From assembly GCA_003427395.1 (NCBI GenBank), contig BFEA01000519.1, positions 306,112 through 358,786 on the forward strand: DNA of 52,675 nt. Direction: 5' to 3'. This stretch comes from Chara braunii. Taxonomy: Eukaryota; Streptophyta; Charophyceae; Charales; Characeae. The stretch's first letter is position 1. Each line of letters starts with the position of its first letter. Under the pieces are notes generated by a model, which saw only the letters and a program-made list of their open reading frames with translations, did not search any database and was not told the origin of the DNA. The position numbers and the translations under genes are program-made. Below, piece by piece: positions 29,639 to 41,407 of this stretch.

Positions 29639-29720
29639 GCGTGCTCGCCTACGTCCGAGGTTGTTTTTTTTTTGAATCAATCAATCAATCATTCAATCGA
29701 CAATCAATCAATCAATCGTT
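29571..29720. repeat. (CT)n tract and (AATC)n tract
   Basis: CT dinucleotides run from about 29571 to 29638, followed near 29678-29718 by repeated AATC units. Confidence 0.9.
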
Positions 29721-29864
29721 TTTTATTTCTTTATTTTCGTTTTTTTTTCCTGTTGTGATGATTTTTATTATTTTAATATAAAAAAGACCAGAGAATAAAA
29801 TAAAGAATGTGAGGCTCTAGAGCACGAAAAACTCTACATCCCCATTTTTTTGTTTTTTTTTTTT

Positions 29865-29891
29865 TTCATTTTTTTTTTTTGGGGGGGGGNG
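29865..29891. repeat. Poly-T/poly-G run
   Basis: T-rich sequence runs into a block of about ten G. A similar T-to-G run occurs at 48955-48990. Both lie a short way upstream of a 2.4-kb repeat copy. Confidence 0.85.
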
Positions 29892-30135
29892 GTTCGTTAT
29901 TTTGTACGAGACCGTTCATATGGTCATACGACCGTCTGTAGACTCAGTACGGTCGTACTTCGTACAATGTACGGCGTGTTACACAATTTGGATCCACAAT
30001 CTGAAGGTGTCAAGACCAGGACCGCGGTTCACCAACACCGCNGACTCCGCCTGTGGAATCACCTCANAATACTAGATGTACCTGGATCCAGAGCTCCCAA
30101 AGCAGGCCTCCGTACTTCGTCAACCACCCTGCCCT

Positions 30136-30894
30136 GTGACGCCCAACCTCACGCCCTGCGCGACTTCCTGATNAGGGTGGATAGTGGGTCTCGAAGTAGN
30201 GNAAAGGGGGGTGTCCCAAGGATTTTAGGCAAAAGGGGCGGCGTCTCTGGTCCGAACTGGTATCTTCGGTATTATTGTTCTAAGGACGAGGGTGAAAATG
30301 GTTCGGGAGAAAAAGGGGCGTTCTGAGTTGTCGGCGCAACCGGTTGTTAGCACCAGCAAAGCCTCAGCAGTCGGTATGTGCAAGAGTAGTCGTCAGATTT
30401 CAATGCAACGGGCTCGTATTCACGACGGGCCTTCCTACTCATGCAGATTTGGTAATAGTGGACCCGTCGGAAAAAGGATTATGCGATCGGGTGTATACAT
30501 TACAAGCCGTGTTGTCGGCAAGTCGTAGCTCATGCAGGAGTTTGCATGAGTTCCCTTCAACAGATATTAAACGAAAATGACCAATATTTCATCCCTTTCA
30601 AGTTTATTTCAACAGACCGATCTCGGACAAGCATTCAAGATCTTCAATCATAATTATGGGGTGGGTGCACAAAGATACAAGCAGTCAAGATTACAGAAAC
30701 GGTGATCGAAACCACAATCAACATATCCAACAACACTTCAAATAAGGAAAGAAATGTGAGAGGTGCTCCGAAGCAAGAACAGGATTTACACAATTAAGTA
30801 TCCATCTTTAATTACAAAATGGGAACAACGAGTTTTGAATGCAAAATTTCCGAGAGGGACAAGAAAGGAAGTATCATACATGCTAACAACCCAT

Positions 30895-30954
<60 letters not shown>

Positions 30955-32620
30955 CATCATCCCCCTTCTCATTTCCGTGTAGGCATCTCGTCGCCTCGCA
31001 CGTACCAGCAACCCAAAGTTGTCACCTCGCTTAGCGCGAGTATGCACCCTGGACTCGCCCATAGTCCACAGTCTGTTGTGGTCACACATCAACCCCTCAC
31101 ACACTCGCAGCCAGCTCGTCAGATCACTCAACTTCGAACTCACCTCATTATTGTCTCCTACTTGTTAGCCGATTCTCTCAATCGAGCTAACCATTCCAAA
31201 TTTTGTTAGAGACCGATGTTGTCGCGCTTGCAAAATTTATAGCTATTAGCATCAACGTGAGATAGTTGGGATTATGATGAGGCAGACGAAAAGAAGAGAG
31301 AAGGAAGCGCCTATGGTCGCCATGCCTGAGCCGCGGCATGGGGGACGTAGTCACTCTCCACTTATTGATCCAGTCATGCACCGTTGTGGCCAATGAGACG
31401 AAGGGAGAGGGGTTGAATGTTTCGGCGCGACGAGAAACTAGGGGCGATAAGATCACTGTTACACCCGCACTCATAAAGGGAGGAGTAGGAAAAGATTATA
31501 GTTGAGATTAGAATTAAGGCGCGGCTGGAGTAGAGTGTGGGATGCAGGATAAAAGAACGCGTGCGAGTACGGAGCACTGTGCAGTTACCAAAAAGAAATT
31601 ATAATGACCCCAAAATCCATATCAAATTAACGTTCTAATTCTGATGGCTCCGGTATTTCCCCCCCCAGCGTTCAAAGATTCAAAAAACATTCCTGCATGA
31701 TGACAGCGTCGAAGTTCCCTTCCCCGTTCCCAAAAGAGAAAGAAAGAAGCCGCATCAACCATTATTTGTGCGCTGGCTAAGGCGCGTCCTTACTACCAAA
31801 TAACGCTCGCTAAGGCGCATCCTTACTACCAACCGCCATGAGACCAAGTTTTCACAAAACAAAGAGAAAAAAAAGAAAAGGATAGGGGCACTTGTATAAT
31901 TGGATCACGCCCCTCCACTCAACCCCCAAAGTACAAGCGCGCAGAAAATCGCACAAATCAGAAGATAGTTAGTCACATGTGTGACGCCCAGGGGGTTTCA
32001 ATCTTATGCATGCTCCTGTTTGCGTGCATCGTGTCCATGGAGACTGGATAAGGAAAGGAGAGACAGGAAGGAGAAGAGGAAGAGGAAGACGACGACCGAG
32101 ATGCCGATACGCGGGTGGCTTCGCATTTTCCTAATCCTCCATCTTTGTCACTTTCTCATTTCCGCTTTGCAGTTGTCTTTGTCATTGCTGCTACCTGGGC
32201 GGATATAGCACTCTTAGTACGGGGGGTGGAGGCGGAGGATGGGATTGGGAAAGTGGAGGGAGGGAGTGGACCAGCCATCGCACCCCTGTGGAGATATTCG
32301 CATATCACACCAATCGATGGATGAGGGGAAAGCGGCAATTGCGATTGGGGGCGAAGGCGAGGTAGTTAGGGTAGAGGGTGCTAAGAGTGCACAAGAGGGC
32401 CGTGCGAAACTCCTCGTGGCGATCACAGGCGGGGATTGTCCTCGTACTTAGGCAGTAGACTTCAATATTGTTGAAGTCTAGCCATGCCATGTTGAAGCAG
32501 AGAATATGGAGACGGAAAAAAGGGACAAGGGACTGTGTAGCCGGGTGGGGGAGAACGTCACATACGAGGAGGGTAGCATAGTATCAAGGAAGGGGGGGAA
32601 GGGGGGGAAGGATGCCAAGC
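30136..32620 (+). repeat. 2.4-kb direct repeat, copy 1
   Basis: It starts TGTGACGCCCAACCTCACGCC and matches 49157 onward along its whole length, at perhaps 80-85% by eye, including GACGGGC(C/T)CGT, TTTATTTCA(A/G)CA, ACCAGCAAC, ATTTATAGCTATTAGCATCA and GTGTAATTGGATCA-type blocks. Similarity stops at 32618-32620, exactly where the 7-kb Penelope-like array begins. The TG start and about 2.4-kb length would suit a long LTR, but no CA end or coding region was found. An internal CT tract is at 30897-30951, and a 33-bp duplication at 31776-31832 is absent from copy 2. Confidence 0.75.
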
Positions 32621-32733
32621 GTTTCTCGCCACTTTGCCCTTCTTCATGTTCCTGGATTCTGCTCATAATCGCTCATGCTGCACATGTGTAGTATGCACTT
32701 GGAACTACACGTTGCCGACTAAGCAGAAGTGCT

Positions 32734-32979
32734 TTGCATAGTTGTTCGAAGGTGACTGCATTCATTGCTATCTCTTTCTTCAATTTGGTTCTTTGTATGC
32801 TGGATAGCGCTTTTTGTGCCGCGATTTCCACGATTACCATGCTTTATCAGTCTGGGTGGCTCGAGTTTGTGCATGGCCAAGACCAGTATGCGGCTGATGT
32901 TTTTTTCGCAACCGGTGAAGTTAATAGTCCCTCTGATTCTCGTCATGAGGATCTTTACCTATGTTTGGAGAGTTGTTAA
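32734..32979 (+). pseudogene. Small membrane ORF S2, unit 1
   Basis: It reads TAFIAISFFNLVLCMLDSAF and CAAISTITMLYQSGWLEFVH as in the other two units. Here the ATG of units 2 and 3 is GTG, and an extra T in a run near 32900 shifts the frame before the second hydrophobic segment. Confidence 0.45.
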
Positions 32980-33013
32980 TAAACGTCGTCATGTACATGC
33001 ATGGAATGGGTAA

Positions 33014-34310
33014 TTGAGTGTTGCCGGTGGTGAAGGTACAAAGGAGATATATGTACGATGGAACTGTAGTTCGACGGTCTGTCGATGGGTTTGAAGATTC
33101 GGGGCTGAAGTGAAGTAGGGCTACGAAGGAGTACTGCGTCGCTGAGCAAATTTTATTTTTTGAATCATGACGAGACGCCTTGAATACCACTTTGATCATG
33201 GGCGGTAGAACGATGCGTTTAAACATTTTGGTCGAACATCTATCGGACGCCCGTGCAGATCGAGACACTATCGCTTCCTCCTGTTAAGGGGATGGGGTCC
33301 TTGTGTATACCCATGTTTTACAGAAAGTGGGTTGGAAGTGTGTAGGCGGTTGCGATCGGAGTTGCAACCATGGCTGGCGTTGGATAATCGATGATTGGTA
33401 TTCGTGTAAGGTGTACGTTTGAAGTAGGGATTGCTAGTCCATTGGTTTGTTGGCACGTTAGCTAACTAATGCTTGCTTTCCTATGCACATGTTTGAAATG
33501 GAGCAGGCTGATATTGTTGCATATGAGCCAAAATAACGTAATGGGTTTTTCACGCGTAAATGTATACCTGAATGGGTGAATGAGTGAGTCATTATTTTGT
33601 CCTGTTCAAGCCATTTGCATAGGATAGGGCGGTGGCTCTGTTTTTTTTTTTCGGATCGAACCAATCTTCTTTGATCTTGTTCAATTGGCAACGCCCCCTT
33701 TTTTTTTTTCGAATTAATTTTTTTTTTTTTGGTCCGCCTGTGGGGTCTTCGTTTTTCATAAGGAACTGAGCTCGTATCTGATTTCACTTGTATGTGTAAT
33801 GCGAAATCCCTCTTCCTTTCCCTTCACTACTTGCCTCTCAAAATTTAATCTGTAACACATCTTGTTTTGATCATGTACCAGTTCTTTGATGGATCATCAA
33901 AAGACATCTATTTCTTTCGTCCTTTTAGGCTGGGCCTGCTGGGAATGCAGGAATTCTAAGGGATATTTTTGAATGAATTGGGTTTGTTATTTGGCACTAA
34001 GTAACTTTCTTTCGTGGATACGGATCTTTGTCGCTCGATGTTTTGTTCCCTGCTCTTTCTGCATATCGGTATCACATGTGGATGATCCATGACTCGCTGC
34101 GACATGTCGCGGTGGCCATTTACTATATAACCACACACACACATACGGGGGACCCTGTTCCCACCCTCTTACCATCAAGGGGGTTGAATCCAACTTGTCG
34201 AGACTATGTAATCTCTTTGTGATCCTAGTTTGCCGAGTTGAGGGGACTTTACTGGAAAGCAGCATAGCAGTTATGTATTCCTATAAGAAATATTTTTTTG
34301 TTCTCTTTAT
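33014..34310. other. Non-coding 5' region of unit 1
   Basis: The same sequence recurs at about 40115-41400 and, up to the CA tract, at 47425-48480. No frame stays open on the plus strand in all copies. Minus-strand frames of 60-100 codons stay open in all three units but have no motif. It holds two T-rich tracts near 33640-33735 and a short CA tract at 34131-34144. Confidence 0.5.
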
Positions 34311-35930
34311 GTGTCTCCTCTATCATGTTTGCAGAAACCAGCCTTTACACGAAATGGGTGGTATGCTAATCTTATCAAGGGAAATCGCTCATGGTTAGAT
34401 CGTTTCCCGGCCCCATCCCGACCCACCCAAGCGTTGATTGCACTGGCAAACCCCAGAATTATGAAATTTGTCAGGGTCAATTCACTACGCGCCCTCCGTC
34501 CCAACCCTCCGCTAATCACTTCTCTTGCTTTCAATGACCGGGCTGACATCCTTTGGGTAGCGTCACACAACAAGGCTATGTTTCCTTATTTCTCTAAGGA
34601 TTTAGTCATGAATGCGAAGGATGAGCTGGAAAACGATAAGCTGGTCCAAGCTTCGATTAGGGATGAGATAGCAATGAAGAAAGGGGTGTTCGTTGATCTC
34701 TGGGGTGCAAAGTCTCCCTTTCATACTGGACTTGTCCAGATCCCGATTGAGGGGATGCGTGAGTCGGAGTCGGAGGACGAGGAGGGTATGCCCCTCACCG
34801 AGGAGGAAAAACTGTATTTCCAGCAGGCGATATCGGAGTCTAAGGCTGAGCTTGCAATAAATCTTGTGAAGGAGAAGGGCAAAGGGGTTAATAAGTTTTA
34901 TCGTAATGTGTTTCTCCCCATCGCTCCGTCTAGATGGATTGAGGGTGAGGCGATGAGATGCACTGATAAGATACGGGATCTTGACACCTTTAACCACAGT
35001 GCCCCATTAGTATCAATGCCTACAGACTCCTCGCCTCGCTCACAAAAGCAGAAATTGACTTGTGTGAGAAGAAGGCTCTTGGAGCCAACACGGACCTAGT
35101 GAAGGGATCATATCCTTTGATGGACGACGCCATGAAGCTCCCTGTGGTTGGACATTTTGATCCACTGACATGCACGGCGACTTTTTTACACCTGCCCATT
35201 AGAAGCTTCTGTGCTCCTAATGGGTCTAAGCCCCTAACAGAGTTAAAAAGAATTTGGATCCCTTTCTTAAGTGTAGATGCTTTGAGAAGGGGTTGCCCGC
35301 TTGCAAAACCTCCATCACGTGGTTTGACCATGCACTCTGGTATATCCTCGCAAATCCGGATTACCTCTTCCCTGCAGCTCCCACGCTCCTCGCCAGAATG
35401 AAGGTTTTGAGAAATTTTCTCAGGACTACCTGGAGGGCTCCGATCTTGGCCTCTGTTGTGTTCTCTGAAATAAGACACATCATGCAAAAGATGGCGCATA
35501 GCGTTATCGAGAACCCGGCTAGAAGACTGGAGACCATCATTGATGACCAGGTCCTCATGGCCAAGAAATTTCCCAGAAGAATGGCCAGCCTCATCCTCCC
35601 GGATAGGTACTTTAGGAGTCGTAGTAAGAGGGCTAGAAACCAGAGTAGGGCTAATGAGGATGCCCACCCCCCCAAGAGACAGAACAACACCATCCTCTCG
35701 TACTACGTCAGACCAGCAGAGGAGCTTGCCCTGTCGACGGCCAGCAGGATGATGAAGCTCCGAATAAAGCCCTCATTGCATCTCCGAAGTCTCCTAATGG
35801 TCCGATGGCGATGGATGAAACTCCCTCTTCCTCAACTGTGACGGTTGCGACCAGCAGCTGTAAATCGACGGGGAGGAGGCACCTCAGGAGGAGCCCCAGA
35901 TCGAAAGCAAAAGCCTCGTTATTCGTAGCC
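34311..35930 (+). pseudogene. ORF1 of Penelope-like unit 1 (copy B)
   Basis: The first frame (from about 34330 to 35099) contains VFVDLWGAKSPFH, an acidic run ESESEDEEG with LTEEEKLYF, NVFLPIAPSRWIEGEAM and LDTFNH. A one- or two-base loss near 35010 moves reading to the frame with AYRLLASLTKAEIDL ... LTELKRIW. A 10-base deletion near 35265 relative to unit 2 shifts again, to LKCRCFEKGLPAC and TWFDHALWYILAN. After a C7 run near 35670 the best continuation changes frame to an acidic/Pro stretch and a basic tail GRRHLRRSPRSKAKAS, ending at TAA near 35930. The sequence just before 34330 ends TTTGCAG, a possible splice acceptor. Family unknown; conserved in copies A and C. Confidence 0.6.
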
Positions 35931-35993
35931 TAAAACAAGGTTCGCTAACCACTTAAGATGTATGCGCGTCTTTTTCTGTATTTATGTTTTCAG

Positions 35994-38171
35994 GTAAATG
36001 AAGGATGCATGACAACTGATGAAGCGGGTCGGAAAAGATGGGTGAGTCCTAAGTAACCAAAGGCTGATCTGTACGTCCATGTCAAATATTCGAGCAGGGC
36101 CATGGAATCTGTGAATTTTAGATCGATTATGGAGAAAGCATTTGAGGCCTTCTTTCCGCCAACATCTATTATCCTGCTTTCGACAATTGTTATTGGATGG
36201 ACAAACGATCAATCATTCGAATCAATTGTGTAGAGACCTTCTCTGGTGTTTAGAGATTTCATTCTCGAAGAATGGTTGAATACATGTGCCGAGTCTGTGC
36301 TTTGCACTTGTGCTGCGGAGAGATTCGTAAGGTTCGACCTCCCGCAGACGTTGGATATGTGTTTTAGCCCTGCACGAATCCCTCTACTCAAGTGTTAACT
36401 CTGAATCCAAACCTCGTCCAGAACACATCACTTAGAAACTTGTTATAAAGCGGACGAAATCACATTCCTCTGCAGCCCCACAATTCGTCTATTGCCTTTC
36501 ACAACTTTCTAAATGCCTGGCAGGTCATCATTCAGTTCGTAAAGAGGAGGACGTTCGTTCCCCTAGCAGGATTAAAGCAGGCGTCACCGTTTGTGTCTAA
36601 CTAGGTTAGATGGCAGTTGTCGAATCTAGGTGTCCGGAACCATTCCGATCCCCCATGCCCGCCAAATATGCACGCTGTAAAGCAGGAAGTGAATTTTTTG
36701 TTGAGAAGATTTTATACTGCTGGAACGGAAAACTTTAGCAACACCATGTCTTTTGTATGTGTCCACCTTATCAAAAGGTTGACTTTGGAGAAACTCAATA
36801 GCCAGGACTTTAAAACGGTTGAATGTATCTCGCTAGAGATTTATGGTGAGGCTTCCGCCTCGCTCACCGCCATCTCCCCGGGTCTCGCCATTGGCCCCAC
36901 CAAAATGCCCTACCTAATGGCACTATATAAACAACACAAAACTTCGTTCAAATGGCTTACTAGTAATGCCGCTGCGACCTTTCTGACGCCCCTCGCTTCA
37001 TTTTGCAATGCGGCAATCAAATGCCTCATCCCCTTGGTCAAAGCTAGATGCAAGGAGATCACTGACAATCTCCGGGTTTTTCATAGCGTGGGCACTTCTA
37101 TATGGTGGGCCATTGACTTTGTCCAAGATTACTGCCACAATGTTCCAGAGAAGGTCTACAAGGTATTTTCGGTGGATATATCTCGCTGCTTTGAGACAAT
37201 CCCAATTGGCTCGGAAGAGGATGGGTTCCCTGCATCTAGCACTTTTTTTCTTGACCTTGCGTGAAAATATGTTGAGAGGAAGAATCTAGGTAAGGTCCTT
37301 AAATGCAGGGTCAGGACAAATGGTGAGGTGGTATGTGCAATGAGTAGTGGCTGCGGACAGAGCTCGTCCTCCTCTTTTTTTTTTAAAAAGGAGAATATCA
37401 CTAAACTAATTTCTTGGATTCATAGAGGAGCTACACATGATGGGAGGGCGAATCAAGAAGCAGATACAAGGCATACCCATGGGCCTACCTTGCTCCCCCT
37501 CTCTGTGCATCATCTATTTCTTTAAGTATGAATTCTCACTTGTTATGCGTATTGTTCACAACAGAGCCTATTATCTCCTCCCGCTCTTCAAATATACATA
37601 CAGGTATATCGATGATTTGCACTCCCTCAATAACCCCTCCATCTTGAAGTTTTTAGACCCTGCTCTGCCACGGGACGCTAGCAATGTCTTTCCCCTGTAT
37701 CCGCTGCATTTAATTGAGATAAAAAATAAAACGGATGTGTTTACTGAGGATAATGAGGGGAATATCTATGGCCTAAAAACTCAATTTCCCAATTCGGAAA
37801 TCACGGTACTCTCGGAGCAAACGGGTGAATTTGTTACTGCTAAATTCGACAAAAGACGAGTGTTCCAATTTCCAATCGTCAAATACGTGAAGTTTGCTTG
37901 CAACAGGCACACTCAGCAGTCTCTGAATATAATAATATCAGAGGTAGCCTTGATTATGGTANTTTNTTNAGAACNGGAGACTGCGGCAAGAGAGATTTTT
38001 GAGGTTGTCTCTACCATGGTAAAAAATGGCTTCCGTCTGAGAAACTGCATTCCATGCGTGCTAAAAGTCCTTAACTCTCCCTTCCAGTATATCCATCCCA
38101 GGGTGGACGTCAAGGCTACGCTCTTGAAGTTCAAGGTAAACGAATGTTTCCAAGTGAATGCATGTCTGTGA
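35994..38171 (+). pseudogene. Penelope-like reverse transcriptase ORF2, unit 1 (copy B)
   Basis: It follows TATTTATGTTTTCAG. The N-terminal part (NEGCMTTDEAGRKRW, FFPPTSIILLSTIVIGW) has two stops. CxC is VLCTCAAER near 36303. Further blocks are FVCVHLIKRLTLEKL, KMPYLMALYKQHKTSFKWL, WWAIDFVQDYCHNVPEKVY, motif A VDISRCFET (Asp at 37175-37177), motif B QGIPMGLPCSPSL near 37466-37510, motif C YIDDLHSLNNPS (Asp pair at 37611-37616) and FDKRRVFQFPIVKYVKF. The YKQHK block corresponds to the PKLHK-type motif and the last block to YDKRDxFxFxIV of Naiad-type RTs, from memory. Frame changes occur near 36610 and 37250-37440. Three Ns fall at 37962-37970. Confidence 0.8.
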
Positions 38172-38204
38172 TTGTGTGTTTGAGTGTTCTATCTAATTCA
38201 TTTT

Positions 38205-38336
38205 CGGCCTCGACCTGTAAGGGTCGTAAGTGGTAGCTGGCAGGTACCTAGCCATGGGGCGGGTACTTGTTATCTGCCCGTTCGGCTTCCTACCAGCGGG
38301 ACAGGGGAGGGTCACACACACACACACATATACTTG
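38205..38336 (+). promoter_or_regulatory. Conserved 3' end and CA start, unit 1
   Basis: GTGGTAGCTGGCAGGTACC ... CCAGCGGGACAGGGGAGGGTCACACACAC parallels copies A and C. The CA tract runs into the N gap. Confidence 0.6.
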
Positions 38337-38427
38337 NNNNNNNNNNNNNNNNNNNNNNNNNNNNNNNNNNNNNNNNNNNNNNNNNNNNNNNNNNNNNNNN
38401 NNNNNNNNNNNNNNNNNNNNNNNNNNN
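38337..38427. other. Assembly gap (91 Ns)
   Basis: A run of unknown bases between the CA tract of unit 1 and a stray piece of the S1 ORF. Its length need not be real. Confidence 0.99.
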
Positions 38428-38461
38428 GACGCTACCTCATTCATCGCGATCATCGCCATGT

Positions 38462-38499
38462 CTGTCTCTTATACACATCTAGATGTGTATAAGAGACAG
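38462..38499. other. Nextera mate-pair junction adapter left in assembly
   Basis: The same 38-base palindromic junction as at 17225. The 34 bases on its left (38428-38461) are a copy of S1 sequence found in place at 46739, which shows that a mate-pair read from elsewhere in the array was used to close the gap. Confidence 0.97.
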
Positions 38500-38938
38500 T
38501 CCTATAGTCCTTTTTAAATTCCTTTGATACCCATCGATCAAATAGTTTTGAGGAAACCTCTTATTATTATTATTATTATTAATGGGTAGGCTTGGTAAAA
38601 AACGGATATCGGTCTCCTATGAAATGGATTTGTCCCCCACCCAACCGAGGTACCCGCACCCCCCTATCTTGGGGCCAATACACAAAAAAAAACCGTATAT
38701 GCCTCTCGTAGAATTCGAAAAAATGGGCAGGGCAGCGACAACGCTTTTCCGTGCGGAAAACAAAGGAGTCGCCTCTTGATTTCATCAAGCCAACGTTCTA
38801 TTAACTCACCGCTGATGACGACTTCAATCCTCTGAAGCGGTTCATTACTGGCGGAGGGATTGCGCGCCAGGAGCGTGTCTGCTGCGCGTGCGCGCTATCT
38901 CTCTCCCCCCGCGGCGGTTCGCCTAACATCTACTCGCT

Positions 38939-38998
<60 letters not shown>

Positions 38999-39690
38999 GC
39001 TCTCTCTCTCTTTCTCTCTTTTTCGATTGTCCGATCAGAGATTCGAAGGCTACGCCGGTGCACGCCACCCCATCGCTGATGTCCCCAGTTTATTGAAAGT
39101 CTGTCTTTCCCTCTCTCTCTCCCTGCCTCTCCCTCCTAAACCATCTCCCTCCACCATATCTCTCCGAGCTTGGATCCACTCCGGAGTGATTGACATTTGC
39201 TTTGCATCTGCGATGAGTGCTTCCTGGTCATCGGTTACAGGAGTGGTTGTGGTAATGATATCATCGTACCCTCCAACCCTCCCCCCTCACCCTTCCCTCC
39301 ATCCTCACCTCCCCATCACTCTTACTCTTCCTCTTTCCGTTCTCAGATACTTTTCCATCTCCCTCCAATGAATAACTCCTTCCCTTTCGGAGCGATAACT
39401 AAGGGTAGATCTCCCCCCTGATGAGCCAATCCGGTGGATATTGGCGAAAAAGCTTTTGGGAATTTCCACCAATACCTTTGCACGTTTCGTCGGCACATAG
39501 GGGGCCGCTTGGCCGAAATGGGAATGTCTAAAGATCTTTCATACCCATTATCTTCTTTTGATCATTATGGATGCTACCTAACCTTGTATGCTTCCTTGTT
39601 TGTGTATTATCTGTGTTTGAATGATGAGTGTGCATATGATTTGGTTTCCTACTCTGGATTGGAGTGAGTGCTTCGGATCTGCGGAGATTT
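38500..39690. other. 5' region of unit 2: microsatellites, no gene
   Basis: It recurs at 45558-46730 in unit 3. It holds TTA repeats at 38561-38581, a CT tract at 38938-39018 and a pyrimidine-rich stretch to about 39400. The open frames are translations of CT repeats. Confidence 0.5.
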
Positions 39691-39696
39691 TTGGAT

Positions 39697-39852
39697 ATGG
39701 ACACTACCTCATTCATCGCGATCATCGCCATGTTTCTCGCCACTTTGGCCTTCTTCATGTTCCTGGATTCCGCTCATAATCGCTCATGCTGCACATGTGT
39801 AGTATGCACATGGAACTACATGTTGTCGACTAAGCAGAGGTGCTTTGTATAG
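39697..39852 (+). CDS. Small hydrophobic ORF S1, unit 2 (51 aa)
   Basis: ATG at 39697 begins MDTTSFIAIIAMFLATLAFF, one likely membrane segment, followed by a short Cys-rich stretch (SCCTCVVCTWNY) and TAG at 39850-39852. The same frame is open in unit 3, and its 3' part is present in unit 1 up to the truncation. The stop is followed within 11 bases by the ATG of S2. No family is recognised. It could be an upstream ORF of the element, or part of a host sequence carried in the repeat. Confidence 0.45.
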   Translation: MDTTSFIAIIAMFLATLAFFMFLDSAHNRSCCTCVVCTWNYMLSTKQRCFV

Positions 39853-39862
39853 TTGTTCGAAG

Positions 39863-40114
39863 ATGGATGCATTCATTGCTATCTCTTTCTTCAATTTGGT
39901 TCTTTGTATGCTGGGTAGTGCTTTTTGTGCCGCAATTTCCACGATTACCATGCTTTATCAGTCTGGGTGGCTCGAGCTTGTGCATGGCCAAGGCCAGTGT
40001 GCGACTAATGTTTTTTCGCAACAGGTGAAGTTAATAGTCCCTCAGATTCTCGTCATGGGGATCTTTGCCTATGTTTGGAGAGTTGTTAATAAGCGCCATC
40101 ATTTACATGCATGA
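39863..40114 (+). CDS. Small two-segment membrane ORF S2, unit 2 (83 aa)
   Basis: ATG at 39863 begins MDAFIAISFFNLVLCMLGSA, continuing into a hydrophobic stretch to about residue 30. A polar loop (YQSGWLELVHGQGQ) and a second hydrophobic segment (KLIVPQILVMGIFAYVW) precede a basic end (RVVNKRHH). The hydrophobic profile and residues are kept in unit 3, where the frame is 30 codons longer because TGA here is TGG there. Function unknown. It resembles S1 faintly in its first 20 residues. Confidence 0.45.
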   Translation: MDAFIAISFFNLVLCMLGSAFCAAISTITMLYQSGWLELVHGQGQCATNVFSQQVKLIVPQILVMGIFAYVWRVVNKRHHLHA

Positions 40115-41407
40115 AATGGGCAATTGAGTGTTGCCGGTGGTGGAGGTACGAAGGGGATATGCGTACGATGGAATTGTAGTTCGACAGTCTGTCGCTGGGT
40201 TTGAAGCTTCGGGGCTGAAGTGGAGTAGGGCTACGAAGGAGTACTGCATCGCTGAGCAAAAAATATTTTTTGAATCATGACGAGACGCCTTGAATACCAC
40301 TTTGATCATGGGCGGTACAACGATGCGTCTGAACATTTTGGTCGAACATCGATCGGGCGCCCGTGCAGATCGGGACACTATCGCTTCCTCCTGTTAAGGG
40401 GATGGGGTCCTTGTGTATACCCAGGTTTTATAGGAAGTGGGTTGGAAGTGGGTAGGCGGTTGCGATCGGAGTTGCAACCGTGGTAGGAGTTGGATAATCG
40501 ATGATTGGTATTCGTGTAAGGTGTACGTTTGAAGTAGGGCTTGCTAGTCCCGTGGTTTGTCGGCACGGCAGCTGACTAATGCTTGCTTTCCTATGCACAT
40601 GTTTGAAATGGAGCGGGCTGATACTGTTGCATATGAGCTACAATAACGTAATGGGTTTTTTACGTGTAAATGTATACCTGAATGGGTGAATGAGTGAGTC
40701 GTTATTCTGTCCTGTTCAAGCCATTTGCATAGGATAGGGCGGTGATTCTGTTTTTGTTTTTCGGATTGAACCAATCTTCTTTGATCTTGTTCAATTGGCA
40801 ACGCCCTCTCCTTTTTTTTCGAATTATTTTTATTTTTTTTTTTGTCCGCCTGTGGGGTTTTCGTTTTTCATAAGGAACTCAGCTCGTATCTGATTTTCAC
40901 TTGTGTGTGTAATGCGAAATCCCTCTTCCTTTCCTTTCACTACTTGCGTCTCAAAGTTTAATCTGTAATACATCTTGTTTTGATCCTGTACTTGTCCTTT
41001 GATGGATCATCAAAAGGCATCTATTTCTTTCGTCCTTTTAGGCTAGGCCTCCTGGGAATGCAGGAATTCTAAGCGATATTTTTGAATGAATTGGGTTTGT
41101 TAATTGACACTAAGTAACTTTCTTTCGTGGATACAAATCTTTCCCGCTCGATGTTTTGTTCCCTGCTCTTTCTGCATATCGGTATCACATGTGGATGATC
41201 CATGACTCGACGCGACATGTCGCGGTGGCCATTTACTATATAACCACACACACATACGGGGGACCCTGTTCCCACCCTGTTGCCATCAAGAGGGTTGAAT
41301 CCAACTTGTTGAGTCATGTAATCTCTTTGTGATCCCAGTATGCCGAGTTGAGGGGACTTTACTGGAAAGCAGCATAGCAGTTATGTATTCATATAAGAAA
41401 TAATTTT
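40115..41407. other. Non-coding region of unit 2
   Basis: Counterpart of 33014-34310. T-rich tracts lie near 40810-40845 and a short CA tract at 41246-41256. Plus-strand frames are closed. Confidence 0.5.

Noticed and set aside
29571-29720. Regular short repeats considered as a CRISPR-like array
   Set aside because: Simple dinucleotide and tetranucleotide repeats without unique spacers, in a eukaryotic context.
33268-33787. Minus-strand frames of 60-110 codons conserved in all three 7-kb units
   Set aside because: All sequence is conserved between the units, so open frames carry over without selection; no motif and opposite to the element's coding strand.
40277-40486. Plus-strand frame with CVYPGFIGSG, faintly like a YIG motif of GIY-YIG nucleases
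   Set aside because: No GIY segment, no catalytic Arg/Glu at proper spacing, and the frame is closed in unit 1 and unit 3.
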